Assembly (NCBI RefSeq): GCF_014192915.1
Contig: NZ_JACHYN010000002.1
Location: 496,001-560,000 of the forward strand
DNA: 64,000 bases
Source: Azospirillum sp. OGB3
GTDB taxonomy: Bacteria > Pseudomonadota > Alphaproteobacteria > Azospirillales > Azospirillaceae
Reading direction: 5' to 3'
Position 1 is the first letter of the stretch; each line of letters opens with the position of its first letter. Below, one piece after another: positions 27,845 to 37,272 of this stretch. The translations under genes were made by a program, and so were the position numbers. The notes below the pieces were generated by a model. It worked only from the letters and a program-made list of their open reading frames with translations. It made no database searches and was not told where the DNA came from.

Positions 27845-28245
27845 CCGGGCCGCTCCTCCGAGCGCACCGGCTCCAACGCGGGGGCGGGGGCGCTTGGCGG
27901 ATGCCGGCGGATGACGAGGCCGGGGCGGTCGGGGATGCCGTAGCGCCGGTATTCCCGCGCCAGCTGTCCGGTCAGGGCCAGCCCTGCCATGCGGACGTCG
28001 GCGGCCAGCGAGGCCAGCGGCGCGTCCAGCGTCTTGGGCCGGTTGCGTTCCACCAGGAAATGGCCCAGCCACGCCGCGCCGTAGCCGACCAGCGGGGCCG
28101 CCACCAGCGCCCGCCAGTCGCGGCGGGCCAGCCCCACCCCCAGCAGGGCCGCCGCCGACAGCGTGCCGGCGACGTGCAGCGCCCGGTTCATCGGGTCGCG
28201 GTGCTGCTCCAGATAATCGGGCCAGAAATTGGGATCGGTCGCCAT
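27841..28245 (-). CDS. DUF962 / Mpo1-like small membrane protein
   Basis: The 134-residue protein starts [27 protein letters not shown], the typical N-terminus of the DUF962 (YGL010w/Mpo1-like) family with its conserved His-Arg-Asp and second His. Two hydrophobic hairpins around residues 25-75 follow, one ending in [12 protein letters not shown], and then a Pro-rich tail. Yeast Mpo1 is an Fe(II)-dependent fatty-acid dioxygenase; that function is not shown for bacterial members. The start at 28245 was chosen because it matches the family and has GAAGGAGA upstream. The gene converges on alaS with overlapping stops. Confidence 0.85.
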
Positions 28246-28361
28246 CGCGGTCTCCTTCCGCGGGGGAACGCCGGGCGACCCGCGGCGGTTCCGTCTTGCA
28301 TGACGCCCGCCGTGCTGGAAGGATGCGCGGGTCAACGAACGATACCGCGGAACCGACTGGC

Positions 28362-29207
28362 ATGCGCTTCACCGGCACCGATTCCTACGTCGCCACCGAC
28401 GACCTGATGGTGGCCGTCAACGCGGCCATCACGCTCGAGCGCCCGCTGCTGGTGAAGGGGGAGCCGGGCACCGGCAAGACCGTGCTGGCCCAGGAGGTCG
28501 CCCGCGCCCTGAACAAGCCGCTGCTCGCCTGGCACATCAAGTCCACCACCAAGGCGCAGCAGGGCCTCTACGAGTACGACGCGGTCAGCCGCCTGCGCGA
28601 CAGCCAGCTCGGCGAGGAGCGGGTGCACGACATCGGCAACTACATCGTGCGCGGCAAGCTGTGGGAGGCGTTCGAGGCGCCGGAACCCCCCGTGCTGCTG
28701 ATCGACGAGATCGACAAGGCCGACATCGAGTTTCCCAACGACCTGCTGCTCGAACTCGACCGCATGGAGTTCCACGTCTACGAAACGCGGCAAACGGTCA
28801 AGGCGGCCCGGCGACCCCTTGTCATCATCACGTCGAACAACGAGAAGGAACTGCCGGACGCCTTCCTGCGCCGCTGCTTCTTCCACTACATCCGCTTCCC
28901 CGACCGCGACACCATGGAGCGGATCGTGGACGTCCATTATCCCGCCCTGAAGCAGGACCTGCTGCGCGAGGCGATGGCGCTGTTCTACAGCCTGCGCGAG
29001 GTGCCGGGGCTCAAGAAGAAGCCCTCCACCTCGGAGCTTCTCGACTGGATCAAGCTGCTGATGGTCGAGGACGTGGACCCCGAGACCCTGCGCGCCAAGG
29101 ACGCCCGCAGCCTGATCCCGCCGCTGTGCGGCGCGCTTTTGAAGAACGAGCAGGACGTGCATCTGCTGGAACGGCTGGCTTTTCTCGCCAAGCGGGAAGG
29201 GCGCTAG
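28362..29207 (+). CDS. MoxR-family AAA+ ATPase
   Basis: MoxR ATPases act as chaperones that mature or activate protein complexes, generally with a VWA-domain partner. The 281-residue protein starts MRFTGTDSYVATDD and has Walker A GEPGTGKT at residues 33-40, Walker B VLLIDEIDKAD near 105, sensor 1 ITSNNEKELPDAF and arginine-finger region FLRRC. It resembles the CoxD-like branch. The likely partner, a CoxE-like VWA protein, is at 33817-35010, with about 4.6 kb of other genes between. Its promoter region overlaps that of the divergent DUF962 gene. Confidence 0.9.
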   Translation: MRFTGTDSYVATDDLMVAVNAAITLERPLLVKGEPGTGKTVLAQEVARALNKPLLAWHIKSTTKAQQGLYEYDAVSRLRDSQLGEERVHDIGNYIVRGKLWEAFEAPEPPVLLIDEIDKADIEFPNDLLLELDRMEFHVYETRQTVKAARRPLVIITSNNEKELPDAFLRRCFFHYIRFPDRDTMERIVDVHYPALKQDLLREAMALFYSLREVPGLKKKPSTSELLDWIKLLMVEDVDPETLRAKDARSLIPPLCGALLKNEQDVHLLERLAFLAKREGR

Positions 29208-29563
29208 GAAGCGCTTGACCGCGGCCGGCCTTCTGGGGCAGCCTGAACCCATGCAATCGACCCCGCACTTGAACCGAATGCGAATTACCGCCCCGGCGCT
29301 CTGACAGAGGGCGCCGGACCGCGAGCGTTCGTTTTCGCAATCTGGTGTGGAGTGTGGCGTGTCCGTGCGCCCTGGGTCTTCCGGAACCCGCAATCCGGTT
29401 CATCACGATCCCCTGACCCGTTGCTTCACGCGTGCGTTGCGCCATCCGGCGGAGCGAATGCGGGGCTCCGCGCGAATTATCGTCCCGGTCCGCTGACGCG
29501 GGCCGGGTTTCGCGCCTTCCTTTTCCGCCCCCCGTTCGTTCCCTCCGCCCGAGGACTCCCGCG
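29208..29563. other. Gene-free gap after the MoxR gene, with hairpin
   Basis: No supported gene lies in these 356 bases. CCGGCGC-TCT...AGA-g-GCGCCGG at 29293-29317 forms a stem with seven outer pairs and may terminate the MoxR transcript. A GC-rich leader precedes the threonine-dehydratase-like gene; no promoter was recognised. Confidence 0.5.
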
Positions 29564-30544
29564 ATGCCGTCCGCGCACGCCGCCCGTCTGCCTGCCGTTT
29601 CCTTCCCCAGAAAAAGCGAGAGCCGCGACACCGAAGACCGTTTGCCGCCCTGGCTCCCCCTCTCCGCCATCGAGGACGCCGCCGAGCGTCTGCAAGGGCG
29701 GATCGTCCGCACGCCGCTGCTGCCCGCCCCGGCGCTGGGGCGTGACGTCTGGCTCAAGGCCGAGACCTTCCAGGTGACCGGTGCCTTCAAGGAGCGCGGC
29801 GCCCTGAACCGCCTGCTGCGCCTGACGGCGCTGGAGCGCGCGGCGGGCGTCGTCGCCATGTCGGCGGGCAACCACGCCGCCGGTCTGGCGCTGCACGCCC
29901 AGCGGCTGGGGGTGGCGGCGACCATCGTCATGCCGGTCACCGCACCGCGCTGCAAGGTGGAGCGGACGGAGGCGCTGGGCGCCGAGGTCGTGCTGTCCGG
30001 GGCCAACGTGGGAGAGGCGAAGTCCCGCGCGCTGCAACTGGCGGCGGAACGGCGGCTGACCTTCGTGCACCCCTACGACGATCCCGACGTGATCGCCGGG
30101 CAGGGCACGGTGGGGCTGGAGGTGCTGGCCGACCGTCCGGACCTTGAGACGCTGGTGGTGCCGGTGGGCGGCGGCGGCCTGCTGGCCGGGATGGCGGCGG
30201 CGGTGAAGGCGCGCAAGCCCTCCGTCACCGTGGTCGGGGTGCGGCTGGCGCGTCGGCGGGGGCCGACGCTGGCCGACGGGATCGCGGTGGACGCGCTGGG
30301 CAAGCTGCCGCAGGCTCTGCTGGCCGGCTTCGTCGACGCCCTGGTCGAGGTGGAGGAGGTGGAGGTCGCGGCGGCGATGCGGACCCTGCACGGGTCGTTC
30401 GGCATGGTCGCGGAAGGTGCCGGGGCGGCGGCCGTGGCGGCCCTGCTGGCCGGGAAGGCGCCGGCGGAAGGGCGGACCGTCGCCGTGCTGTCCGGCCGCA
30501 ACGTGGATTCCGACACGCTGGTGCGGACGCTCGCCGCCGCTTGA
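29564..30544 (+). CDS. Threonine dehydratase-like PLP enzyme
   Basis: This 326-residue fold-type II PLP enzyme is related to catabolic threonine ammonia-lyase and serine racemase. Visible are the lysine loop VTGAFKERGALNRLL (Schiff-base Lys), the substrate loop SAGNHAAG and the PLP phosphate loop PVGGGGLLAG. VLSGRNVD near the end is also family-typical. No ACT regulatory domain follows, so it is the short, non-allosteric type. The ATG at 29564 is preceded by GAGGAC; an upstream in-frame ATG gives an atypical extension. The stop overlaps a TTG that could start the next frame. Confidence 0.88.
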   Translation: MPSAHAARLPAVSFPRKSESRDTEDRLPPWLPLSAIEDAAERLQGRIVRTPLLPAPALGRDVWLKAETFQVTGAFKERGALNRLLRLTALERAAGVVAMSAGNHAAGLALHAQRLGVAATIVMPVTAPRCKVERTEALGAEVVLSGANVGEAKSRALQLAAERRLTFVHPYDDPDVIAGQGTVGLEVLADRPDLETLVVPVGGGGLLAGMAAAVKARKPSVTVVGVRLARRRGPTLADGIAVDALGKLPQALLAGFVDALVEVEEVEVAAAMRTLHGSFGMVAEGAGAAAVAALLAGKAPAEGRTVAVLSGRNVDSDTLVRTLAAA

Positions 30545-30642
30545 TCGACATCAACGACCGCAAACAGGAACAGGACCAGGATCGACTTGCGTGGCACCGT
30601 CCGGAAAACGGTGGCCACGCAGGCAAAAGGCCGGTTGATCCT

Positions 30643-30993
30643 GTGGCTCGTCTGCTATCCCTCCTCGCGCTTGTGGTTCTAGCCGTCGGGCTTCTCGGCG
30701 GGGCCGCCTCCATGGGCGCGCCGGACCTCCCGGCATCGCATTGCGAACCCGCTGCGGTGCAGGATGCCGCGGACTGCGACACCCACCATCCGACGGACAG
30801 CCCGGTTCCGGGAAAGGCCCACGCCCACGGCACCGCCGGGTGTCTCTGCCTGAGCGGGGCCTGCGATCTGACCGGCTTGCCGGCCCGGATCGGCGTGCCC
30901 TTCGGCCATCGCCTCGCGACCCTGCTTCCGGGTGTGGACACCGGGTCCGCCGCCACCGCCCACGCGCCGCCGCTGCCACCGCCGCGCGCCTGA
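30643..30993 (+). CDS. Small exported His/Cys-containing protein, unknown
   Basis: The frame is open from a TTG at 30541, but the GTG at 30643 gives a convincing signal peptide or anchor (ARLLSLLALVVLAVGLLGG) and was chosen. The mature part has five Cys and several His in patterns SHCEP, DCDTHH, KAHAHG and GCLCLSGACD, suggesting metal binding or disulfides. It resembles small periplasmic DUF2946-like proteins of copper loci, but I cannot confirm that. It lies between the dehydratase-like gene and a membrane protein with a His-ending tail. Start and existence are moderately supported. Confidence 0.45.
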   Translation: MARLLSLLALVVLAVGLLGGAASMGAPDLPASHCEPAAVQDAADCDTHHPTDSPVPGKAHAHGTAGCLCLSGACDLTGLPARIGVPFGHRLATLLPGVDTGSAATAHAPPLPPPRA

Positions 30994-31092
30994 CTCCCGC
31001 CGTTCCGTCGCCTTTTCCCCGACCTGCGGACGTGCCCGGTTTTACGCCCATCGCGGCACCGGCGCGCCTGCCGAACACGCGCGAGTCATCCC

Positions 31093-31590
31093 ATGAATAT
31101 GACCCACTATATGGAACTTCTGGCCGTCAACCAGCCCTGGAACCTGCTGATCTTCATGGCGGTCCCCGTCATCCTGGCCGAGACGGTGGCGATCAGCGAA
31201 TTGTACCTGCTCTACACCCGTGACTATGACGGCCCGGTGCGGCGGTTGAACCGCTGGGCCGGGATCACCGTCGGCGTCTATTTCACGGGCGTCTTCGTCC
31301 ATCTGATCCAGAACGCGGTGGTTCCGCTGACCGCGTCCGGCGGCTGGCGCGGGCCGGCGGATGTGCTGGCGGTGGGCTTCTATCTTGCCGGCATCGTCCC
31401 GCTCGGCGGCATCGCGCTGCTGGACCTCGGGCTGATCGGCCGGGGCCGAGGCGAGCATGGCCGCATGGCGATCCACGCGGCGCTGGTCGGGCTGTTCCTG
31501 ATCGTCGCCCACATCGCCATGATCTTCGGCATGCTGGACCCGACGCTCCTCACCGGGGCCGCCGCAGCCGGCGGCCACACGATGCACTGA
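31093..31590 (+). CDS. Four-helix membrane protein (DUF6803-like), unknown
   Basis: The 165-residue protein begins MNMTHYMELLAVNQPWNLLIF and has four hydrophobic segments near residues 17-37, 56-76, 90-112 and 125-145. It ends GGHTMH. Conserved-looking polar points inside helices (E31, E37, H75, H136) suggest metal or haem interaction. I recall similar proteins as DUF6803, without known function. Upstream is the small Cys/His protein; downstream and convergent is ccoG, involved in copper delivery to cbb3 oxidase, so a metal-homeostasis role is a guess from context. Confidence 0.7.
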   Translation: MNMTHYMELLAVNQPWNLLIFMAVPVILAETVAISELYLLYTRDYDGPVRRLNRWAGITVGVYFTGVFVHLIQNAVVPLTASGGWRGPADVLAVGFYLAGIVPLGGIALLDLGLIGRGRGEHGRMAIHAALVGLFLIVAHIAMIFGMLDPTLLTGAAAAGGHTMH

Positions 31591-31632
31591 ACGGATGCGG
31601 ACTGTCCCTCTCCCGCCCTGGGAAAGGGATTC

Positions 31633-33093
31633 CTAGGGCGCCATGAACACGCTGCGGTGCCGGCCGATCTCGCCGCTGGTCAGGTCGCGCGCCAGCACCG
31701 TCACGTCGGTGGAGCCTGGCGTCGCGGCGCCCTGCGGCACGCGGACGAAGATGCGGTAGGTCGCCACCGAATCCGCTTCCGCGGCGAGTGTCAGCGCGTT
31801 CCCCGACTGGGCGTCCACGCTGGCGACCGACAGGTCGGCGTTCGCCAAGCCCTCCACCGACAGGCGGTAGGTCCGCGCCTCGTGGGTCTTGTTGAGGATC
31901 TTGATGGTGTAGGCGTTCTGCACGTCGCCGTTCGACTGCTGAACGTAGAGCGGGGCGCGATCGCGCAGCACGCTGACGTCCAGCGTCGGGCGCAGCGCCA
32001 GGGAGATCACCATCGCGCCGGCCACCACCAGGATGATGAGCGCGTAGATCACCGTGCGCGGGCGCAGCAACCGCACCGGGGCGGCCTGGCCCTCCGCCTT
32101 GGCGACCTGGTTGGAGCGGGTGTCGAACAGGATCAGGTCGCCGGGGCGCCCGACCTGGGCCATCACGTCGTTGCAGGCGTCCACGCACAGGCCGCAGCCG
32201 ATGCAGGAGATCTGCTGCCCCTTGCGGATGTCGGTGCCGGTCGGGCAGACATGGACGCACAGCTTGCAGTCGATGCAGTCGCCTAGCCCCTCCGCCGTCC
32301 GCTCCTCCCAGTTCTGCGACTTGCGCAGCGGCGCGCGCCCTTCGCCACGCCAATCCTGGTAGGTGACGACGTAGGTGTCCTCGTCGACCATCGCCGCCTG
32401 GAAGCTGCGCCACGGGCAGACGTAGATGCAGATCTGTTCGCGCGCCCAGCCGGCGAAGAAGTAGGTCGTGGCGGTGAACAGCCCGGCGAAGGCCAGGACC
32501 TTCCACGACACCGCGCCCGTCGCGATCTCGCGCAGCAGGGTCGGGGCGTCGTTGAAGTAGAAGATCCAGGCGCCGCCGGTGACCAGGGAAATCACCAGCC
32601 AGATGACGTGCTTCGACGCCTTCAGCCCCAGCTTGCGCGCCGAGAAGGGCGCCTTGTCGAGCCGGATGCGCTCGGTGCGCGGGCCTTCCAGCTTGCGCTC
32701 CACCCACATGAACAGGTCGGTCCAGACCGTTTGCGGGCAGGCGTAGCCGCACCAGATGCGGCCGAGCAGGGTGGTGGCGAAGAAGATGCCGAAGGCGCCG
32801 ATGATGAGCAGGCCGGTCAGGTAATAGACCTCCTGCGGCCAGATCTCGATCCAGAAGAAGTAGGCGCGCCGGCCCACCATATCGACCAGCACCGCCTGGT
32901 CGGGAATGCCCGGCCCGCGATCCCAGCGCAGCCAGGGCGTGACGTAGTAGACGCCGAGCAGGACCGCCAGGGCCAGCCATTTCAGCCGGCGGTAGCGGCC
33001 ATGGACGTCGGCGGCGTAGACCTTGGGGCGTTGCACGAACCAGCGCTCGCGCGGCTGGTCGGCATCATGGGCGGCGGGGGAGGTGAGGGACAT
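31633..33093 (-). CDS. ccoG: Cytochrome c oxidase accessory protein CcoG (RdxA/FixG)
   Basis: CcoG is a membrane iron-sulfur protein that reduces and handles copper for cbb3-type oxidase assembly. The 486-residue product has an N-terminal membrane region with WCGYACPQTVW, then two 4Fe-4S clusters, CIDCKLCVHVCPTG and CIGCGLCVDACND. A further membrane helix and a C-terminal Ig-like periplasmic domain (FixG C) follow. The usual neighbours ccoNOPQ are not in the window. Upstream the minus strand has TTTATAAG-like sequence but no complete FNR/FixK box; only a TTGAT half-site was seen near 33178. Confidence 0.95.
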   Translation of the reverse strand: MSLTSPAAHDADQPRERWFVQRPKVYAADVHGRYRRLKWLALAVLLGVYYVTPWLRWDRGPGIPDQAVLVDMVGRRAYFFWIEIWPQEVYYLTGLLIIGAFGIFFATTLLGRIWCGYACPQTVWTDLFMWVERKLEGPRTERIRLDKAPFSARKLGLKASKHVIWLVISLVTGGAWIFYFNDAPTLLREIATGAVSWKVLAFAGLFTATTYFFAGWAREQICIYVCPWRSFQAAMVDEDTYVVTYQDWRGEGRAPLRKSQNWEERTAEGLGDCIDCKLCVHVCPTGTDIRKGQQISCIGCGLCVDACNDVMAQVGRPGDLILFDTRSNQVAKAEGQAAPVRLLRPRTVIYALIILVVAGAMVISLALRPTLDVSVLRDRAPLYVQQSNGDVQNAYTIKILNKTHEARTYRLSVEGLANADLSVASVDAQSGNALTLAAEADSVATYRIFVRVPQGAATPGSTDVTVLARDLTSGEIGRHRSVFMAP

Positions 33094-33197
33094 GGCGTGC
33101 GACCTTGCTTTGACGCGGCGGTCAACCTAGCCCCTCCTTTATAAGCCTTCCGTGATGTAGTCACACTGCGGCAGATCAAACGCCCGGATGGTGAGGG

Positions 33198-33749
33198 TCA
33201 GACCGCCTCGCCGCGCAGCTCGGCCAGACCGTCCTCATACGCGCGGTCGAACAGCGATTCCAGCCGCGCGTCGGTGCCGCGCAAGCCGGCGACGACCGCG
33301 TGCGCCCATTCGAAATACTCGATCTTGCGCTCCAGCGGCCAGTCGGCGGGCGGGCTGTGCGCCATGGAGCGCAGGTTGGACACCTTGTCGGCCAGCTTGA
33401 CCAGCTTGGCGCGGGGCGACGCGGTGGGGGCGGCGTCGATCTGCCGCTGCTTGCGCTCCGCCTTGCGCAGGCGCTTGTCGTCGGTGGTCTCGGCGACGAC
33501 GCCGGCGACCTCCGCCCCGAAATGCTGCTCGATCTCCTCATAGGAGGCGTCGGTGTCCTCCAGCGTGTCGTGGAGCAAGGCGGCGATGACCACGACCGGG
33601 TCGTTGCCGGCCGTCGCCTCGGCGCACAGGAACGCCACCTCCGACAGGTGGTTGAGGTAGGGCTCGGCGCGCACGCCCTTGCGGCGCTGGTCGATGTGCT
33701 TGTGCGCGGCGAACTCCAGCGCGCGGGCGAAGTCGAGAAGGGCTGTCAT
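33198..33749 (-). CDS. MESH1-like HD-domain hydrolase (small alarmone hydrolase candidate)
   Basis: The 183-residue protein carries the RelA/SpoT-type HD fold: HKHIDQRRKG with PYLNHLSEVA near the start, ALLHDTLEDT at residues 57-66 and KLVKLADKVSNLR near 115-127. This matches MESH1-type metal-dependent hydrolases, which cleave (p)ppGpp or NADPH. No synthetase, TGS or ACT domain follows, so it would be a stand-alone hydrolase. It lies upstream of ccoG on the same strand and diverges from the VWA gene. Confidence 0.82.
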   Translation of the reverse strand: MTALLDFARALEFAAHKHIDQRRKGVRAEPYLNHLSEVAFLCAEATAGNDPVVVIAALLHDTLEDTDASYEEIEQHFGAEVAGVVAETTDDKRLRKAERKQRQIDAAPTASPRAKLVKLADKVSNLRSMAHSPPADWPLERKIEYFEWAHAVVAGLRGTDARLESLFDRAYEDGLAELRGEAV

Positions 33750-33816
33750 GGCGTTCCTGGCGGGTCGGCGCTACGATGTGGGCGGATGGGGGCGAAACCC
33801 CACGGGGGGAAGCGGC

Positions 33817-35010
33817 ATGTTCACGGGTTTCTTCTTCGAACTGCGCAAGGCGGGCGTGCCGGTCTCGCTGAACGAGTACCTGACGCTCATGGAGGCCATG
33901 AAGCGCGGCGTCGCCGCCTTCCGCATCGAAGACTTCTATTACCTCAGCCGGGCCTGTCTGGTGAAGGACGAGCGCAATCTCGACCGCTTCGACCGGGTGT
34001 TCGGGCAGGTCTTCAAGGGGCTGGAGGGGGCGGATGGCACCGGGGGCGACGAAATTCCCGTGGTCGACCTGCCGGAGGAATGGCTGCGCAAGCTGGCCGA
34101 ACGCTTCTTGACCGAGGAGGAGAAGGCGCAGATCCAGGCGCTGGGCGGCTGGCAGAAACTCATGGAGACGCTGGCTGAGCGGCTGGCCGAGCAGAAGGGG
34201 CGGCACCAGGGCGGCTCCAAATGGATCGGCACCGCCGGCACCTCGCCCTTCGGCGCCTACGGCTACAACCCGGAGGGCGTGCGCATCGGCCAGCATGACT
34301 CCCGCCACCGCCGCGCCGTGAAGGTGTGGGACAAGCGGGAGTTCAAGAATCTGGACGATCAGGTCGAGATCGGCACCCGCAACATCAAGGTGGCGCTGCG
34401 CCGCCTGCGCAAGTTCGCCCGCACCGGGGCGGCCAGCGAGCTGGACCTGCCCGGCACCATCCGCGCCACCGCCAGCAACGCCGGCTGGCTCGACCTGAAG
34501 ATGGTGCCGGAGCGCCACAACACGGTGAAGGTGCTGCTGTTCCTCGACATCGGCGGCTCGATGGACGACCATATCCGTCTGGTCGAGGAGCTGTTCTCCG
34601 CCGCGCGGGGCGAGTTCAAGCATCTGGAGCACTTCTACTTCCACAATTGCGTCTACGAGAGCGTGTGGCGCGACAATAAGCGCCGCCACGACGAGCGCAC
34701 CCCGACCTGGGACGTGCTGCACACCTATCCCGCCGACTACAAGCTGGTCTTCGTCGGCGACGCGGCGATGAGCCCCTACGAGATCGTCTATGCCGGCGGC
34801 AGCGTCGAGCATTGGAACGAGGAACCGGGACAGGTCTGGCTGCAGCGGATGCTGTCCGTCTACAGCCGCGCCGTCTGGCTCAACCCCACACCGGAATCGC
34901 GCTGGGGCTACACGGAGAGCACCCGCATGCTGCAGCGGCTTCTGGGCGGGCGCATGTACCCACTGACGCTGCAAGGGCTGGATGCGGCGATGCGCGAACT
35001 GGTGCGCTAA
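33817..35010 (+). CDS. CoxE-like VWA-domain protein
   Basis: The 397-residue protein starts MFTGFFFELRKAGVPVSLNEYLTLMEAM, the usual N-terminus of CoxE-like VWA proteins that work with MoxR ATPases. A conserved central region (GTSPFGAYGYNPEGVRIGQ) precedes the VWA fold. Its metal site reads DIGGSMDDH instead of the classical DxSxS; this variant is common in the family. GGGGGAAG precedes the ATG at 33817. The MoxR partner candidate is at 28362-29207, not adjacent. A role in assembling a cofactor-containing enzyme is typical but the target is unknown. Confidence 0.85.
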   Translation: MFTGFFFELRKAGVPVSLNEYLTLMEAMKRGVAAFRIEDFYYLSRACLVKDERNLDRFDRVFGQVFKGLEGADGTGGDEIPVVDLPEEWLRKLAERFLTEEEKAQIQALGGWQKLMETLAERLAEQKGRHQGGSKWIGTAGTSPFGAYGYNPEGVRIGQHDSRHRRAVKVWDKREFKNLDDQVEIGTRNIKVALRRLRKFARTGAASELDLPGTIRATASNAGWLDLKMVPERHNTVKVLLFLDIGGSMDDHIRLVEELFSAARGEFKHLEHFYFHNCVYESVWRDNKRRHDERTPTWDVLHTYPADYKLVFVGDAAMSPYEIVYAGGSVEHWNEEPGQVWLQRMLSVYSRAVWLNPTPESRWGYTESTRMLQRLLGGRMYPLTLQGLDAAMRELVR

Positions 35011-35451
35011 CATCTCCGGACAACCACGCGCCTTCAAATTCCAATCCAACGTTACGGATTTTCAATCCATCGGCGTGCGCCGAAATGGATAATGTGTGTT
35101 GATGATTCCGGATGAGATGGATTATCAATCACTGGCTGAAAAGAAATCGTCGTTGCTTGCGCACTCGAATTGGTTTGCTTCGAAAACGGAATGAATTTAC
35201 AGATTTCGCGGATCAAAGATTCCGAGTCGTAAAGTTAAGTATCTGAACATTATTCGGATTTGTATTACTATATGATACAATCGGCTTCCGGCTTCCCTTC
35301 GTTTTAAACATTGATCGTCATTTCTGCGACTTCCCGGCAACATTCGTGGGCAAATGATTGCTGAGAATCGTTCTTCCTTGAACGCATACGATTGCATTAC
35401 GAAGCATGAGGCTTCCCATTCACAGCATGCAGTCGATGAGGGTCAGGGAAA
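35011..35451 (+). promoter_or_regulatory. AT-rich chemoreceptor upstream region
   Basis: These 441 bases are much richer in A+T than the rest of the window, especially 35090-35400. No supported gene is present. The stretch holds several A/T-rich hexamers and an inverted repeat, listed separately. It probably carries the promoter and regulatory sites of the chemoreceptor gene at 35452; the base composition could also mark foreign or nucleoid-protein-bound DNA. Confidence 0.6.
35260..35280. promoter_or_regulatory. Inverted repeat TTGTAT-N9-ATACAA
   Basis: Perfect 6-bp arms flank tactatatg within the AT-rich region, about 170 bases before the chemoreceptor start. The size suits a dimeric regulator operator; the factor is unknown. 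Confidence 0.45.
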
Positions 35452-37143
35452 ATGGAGGGTGTTCTTGCGCGCATCAGCATCAGCGGCAAAATCTACAGCG
35501 TTGTCGCGATTCTGGGTGTGGTGGCCGCTATCATTGGTGGCGTCGGCTCGTTTGGAATGCAGGCCTACGACGACAAGTTCGACCAGATTCAGAACTGGTC
35601 CCGGCGCGCCCTGATCAACGAGCAGATCAACAGCCTGATTTACAAGGTCGTCATGGACAGCCGCGGCATCTACGCCGCGGATGGGACGGCGGACGCCACG
35701 CCTTACGCCAAGAACATCGTCGGTGCCACCGGCGAGCTGGAAAAGCTCGTGGCCAAGCTCGAATCCCTGTTGCCTCTGGAAAGCAAGGATGCTTTCGGCG
35801 AGACGCAGCAGACGGCCCGCGCCTTTGTCCTGCACCGTAACGAGGTCGCCCGCCTCGGGATGGAGGCTGGTCCGGAAAAAGCGCGCGCGCATGGCGACAC
35901 TCCCGAGGCCCGCGCGCTGCGCAGCAAGCTGGGCCAGTTCCTGGAGAAGGCCTCCGAACGCAACATGCAGGGGATCGCCCAGGCCAACGATGAACTGGGC
36001 GCTTTGAACAGCCTGATGACGACGCTGATGATGGTCGTCGGCATCGGTGGTGGGCTCGGCGCGCTGGCGTTGAGCGTCCTGGTCGCGCGCGTCGGCATCT
36101 CCCGCCCGATTGCCGGAATCACCGACGTCATGGCTCGTCTGGCGACCGGCGACACTTCGGTGACGGTCCCGGGCCTCGGCCGTGGTGACGAGATCGGCGG
36201 CATGGCCAAGGCCGTGGCGGTCTTCAAGGACAACGCCGTGGACCGCGAGCGCATGCGGGTCGCCGAGGAGGCCGAGCGCCGGGCCAAGGAGCGGCGCACC
36301 CACGCCGTCGAGGAGCTGGTGCAGTCCTTCGACCGCAACGTCTCCGGCATCCTGCGCACTGTCGCCTCCGCCGCCACGGAGCTGGAGGCCACGGCGCAGA
36401 GCATGCTGACGACCGCCGACCAGACCAAGGGGCAGGCGGCCAGCACGGCGGCCGCGGCCGAGCAGGCGTCGGTCAACGTGCAGACCGTCGCCGCGGCGAC
36501 CAACGAGCTGAGTGCGTCGATCAACGAGATCAGCGGTCAGGTGACGCGCTCCACCAACATCGCCAGCCACGCGGTGGGCGAGGCACAGCAGACCAACGAG
36601 CGCGTCCAGGGCCTCGTCGCGCAGGCGCAGCGGATCGGCGACGTGGTGAAGCTGATCACCGACATCGCGTCGCAGACCAACCTGCTGGCGCTGAACGCGA
36701 CGATCGAGGCGGCGCGCGCCGGGGAGGCTGGCAAGGGCTTCGCCGTCGTGGCGTCGGAGGTGAAGAACCTCGCCAACCAGACCGCCAAGGCGACCGAGGA
36801 GATCGCCTCCCAGATCGCCTCCATGCAGGAGGCCACCGGCGGGGCGGCGGCGGCCATCAACGGGATCGGCGACACCATCGGCACCATCAGCGAGATCGCC
36901 ACGATCATCGCCTCGGCGGTCGAGGAGCAGGGGTCGGCGACCGGCGAGATCGCCCGCAACGTCCAGCAGGCCGCGCAGGGCACCCATCTGGTGACGACCA
37001 ACATCACCGAGGTCAGCGACGGCGCCACCCAGACCGGCTCCGCCGCCACCGAGGTGCTGGGCGCCGCCGGCGAGCTGTCGCGCCAGTCGGAGAGCCTGCG
37101 CACGGAGGTGGAGCGCTTCCTGGCCGGCATCCGCGCCGCGTGA
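35452..37143 (+). CDS. Methyl-accepting chemotaxis protein
   Basis: The 563-residue chemoreceptor has membrane helix 1 (about residues 13-36), a periplasmic helical sensor domain, helix 2 (about 187-210), a HAMP domain ([20 protein letters not shown]) and a long cytoplasmic signalling coil. The tip [19 protein letters not shown], near residue 418, binds CheA/CheW. The ligand domain is not recognised. It is preceded by an AT-rich regulatory stretch and followed by a hairpin, so it is monocistronic. No C-terminal CheR-docking pentapeptide is present. Confidence 0.95.
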   Translation: MEGVLARISISGKIYSVVAILGVVAAIIGGVGSFGMQAYDDKFDQIQNWSRRALINEQINSLIYKVVMDSRGIYAADGTADATPYAKNIVGATGELEKLVAKLESLLPLESKDAFGETQQTARAFVLHRNEVARLGMEAGPEKARAHGDTPEARALRSKLGQFLEKASERNMQGIAQANDELGALNSLMTTLMMVVGIGGGLGALALSVLVARVGISRPIAGITDVMARLATGDTSVTVPGLGRGDEIGGMAKAVAVFKDNAVDRERMRVAEEAERRAKERRTHAVEELVQSFDRNVSGILRTVASAATELEATAQSMLTTADQTKGQAASTAAAAEQASVNVQTVAAATNELSASINEISGQVTRSTNIASHAVGEAQQTNERVQGLVAQAQRIGDVVKLITDIASQTNLLALNATIEAARAGEAGKGFAVVASEVKNLANQTAKATEEIASQIASMQEATGGAAAAINGIGDTIGTISEIATIIASAVEEQGSATGEIARNVQQAAQGTHLVTTNITEVSDGATQTGSAATEVLGAAGELSRQSESLRTEVERFLAGIRAA

Positions 37144-37151
37144 GGAGGTTT

Positions 37152-37179
37152 CGGGGGTGTGCGAGGACGCGCACCCCCG
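37152..37179 (+). terminator. Hairpin downstream of the chemoreceptor gene
   Basis: CGGGGGTG and CACCCCCG pair, extended inward by GC/GC through a wobble, 8 bases after the stop. There is no T tract, so termination efficiency is uncertain. Confidence 0.6.
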
Positions 37180-37272
37180 CCCATTCTCATCCTGAACGGA
37201 CCGAACGGCATTTGCCGGACTGAAATCCCGTTTTTATCGTCACGGCCATTCGCGTTCGAATGGAGGGGTACC

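Noticed and set aside
33152..33180. FNR/FixK or CRP box upstream of ccoG
   Set aside because: A TTGAT half-site and TGTGA-N5-TCACG occur, but neither has the full TTGAT-N4-ATCAA or TGTGA-N6-TCACA spacing.
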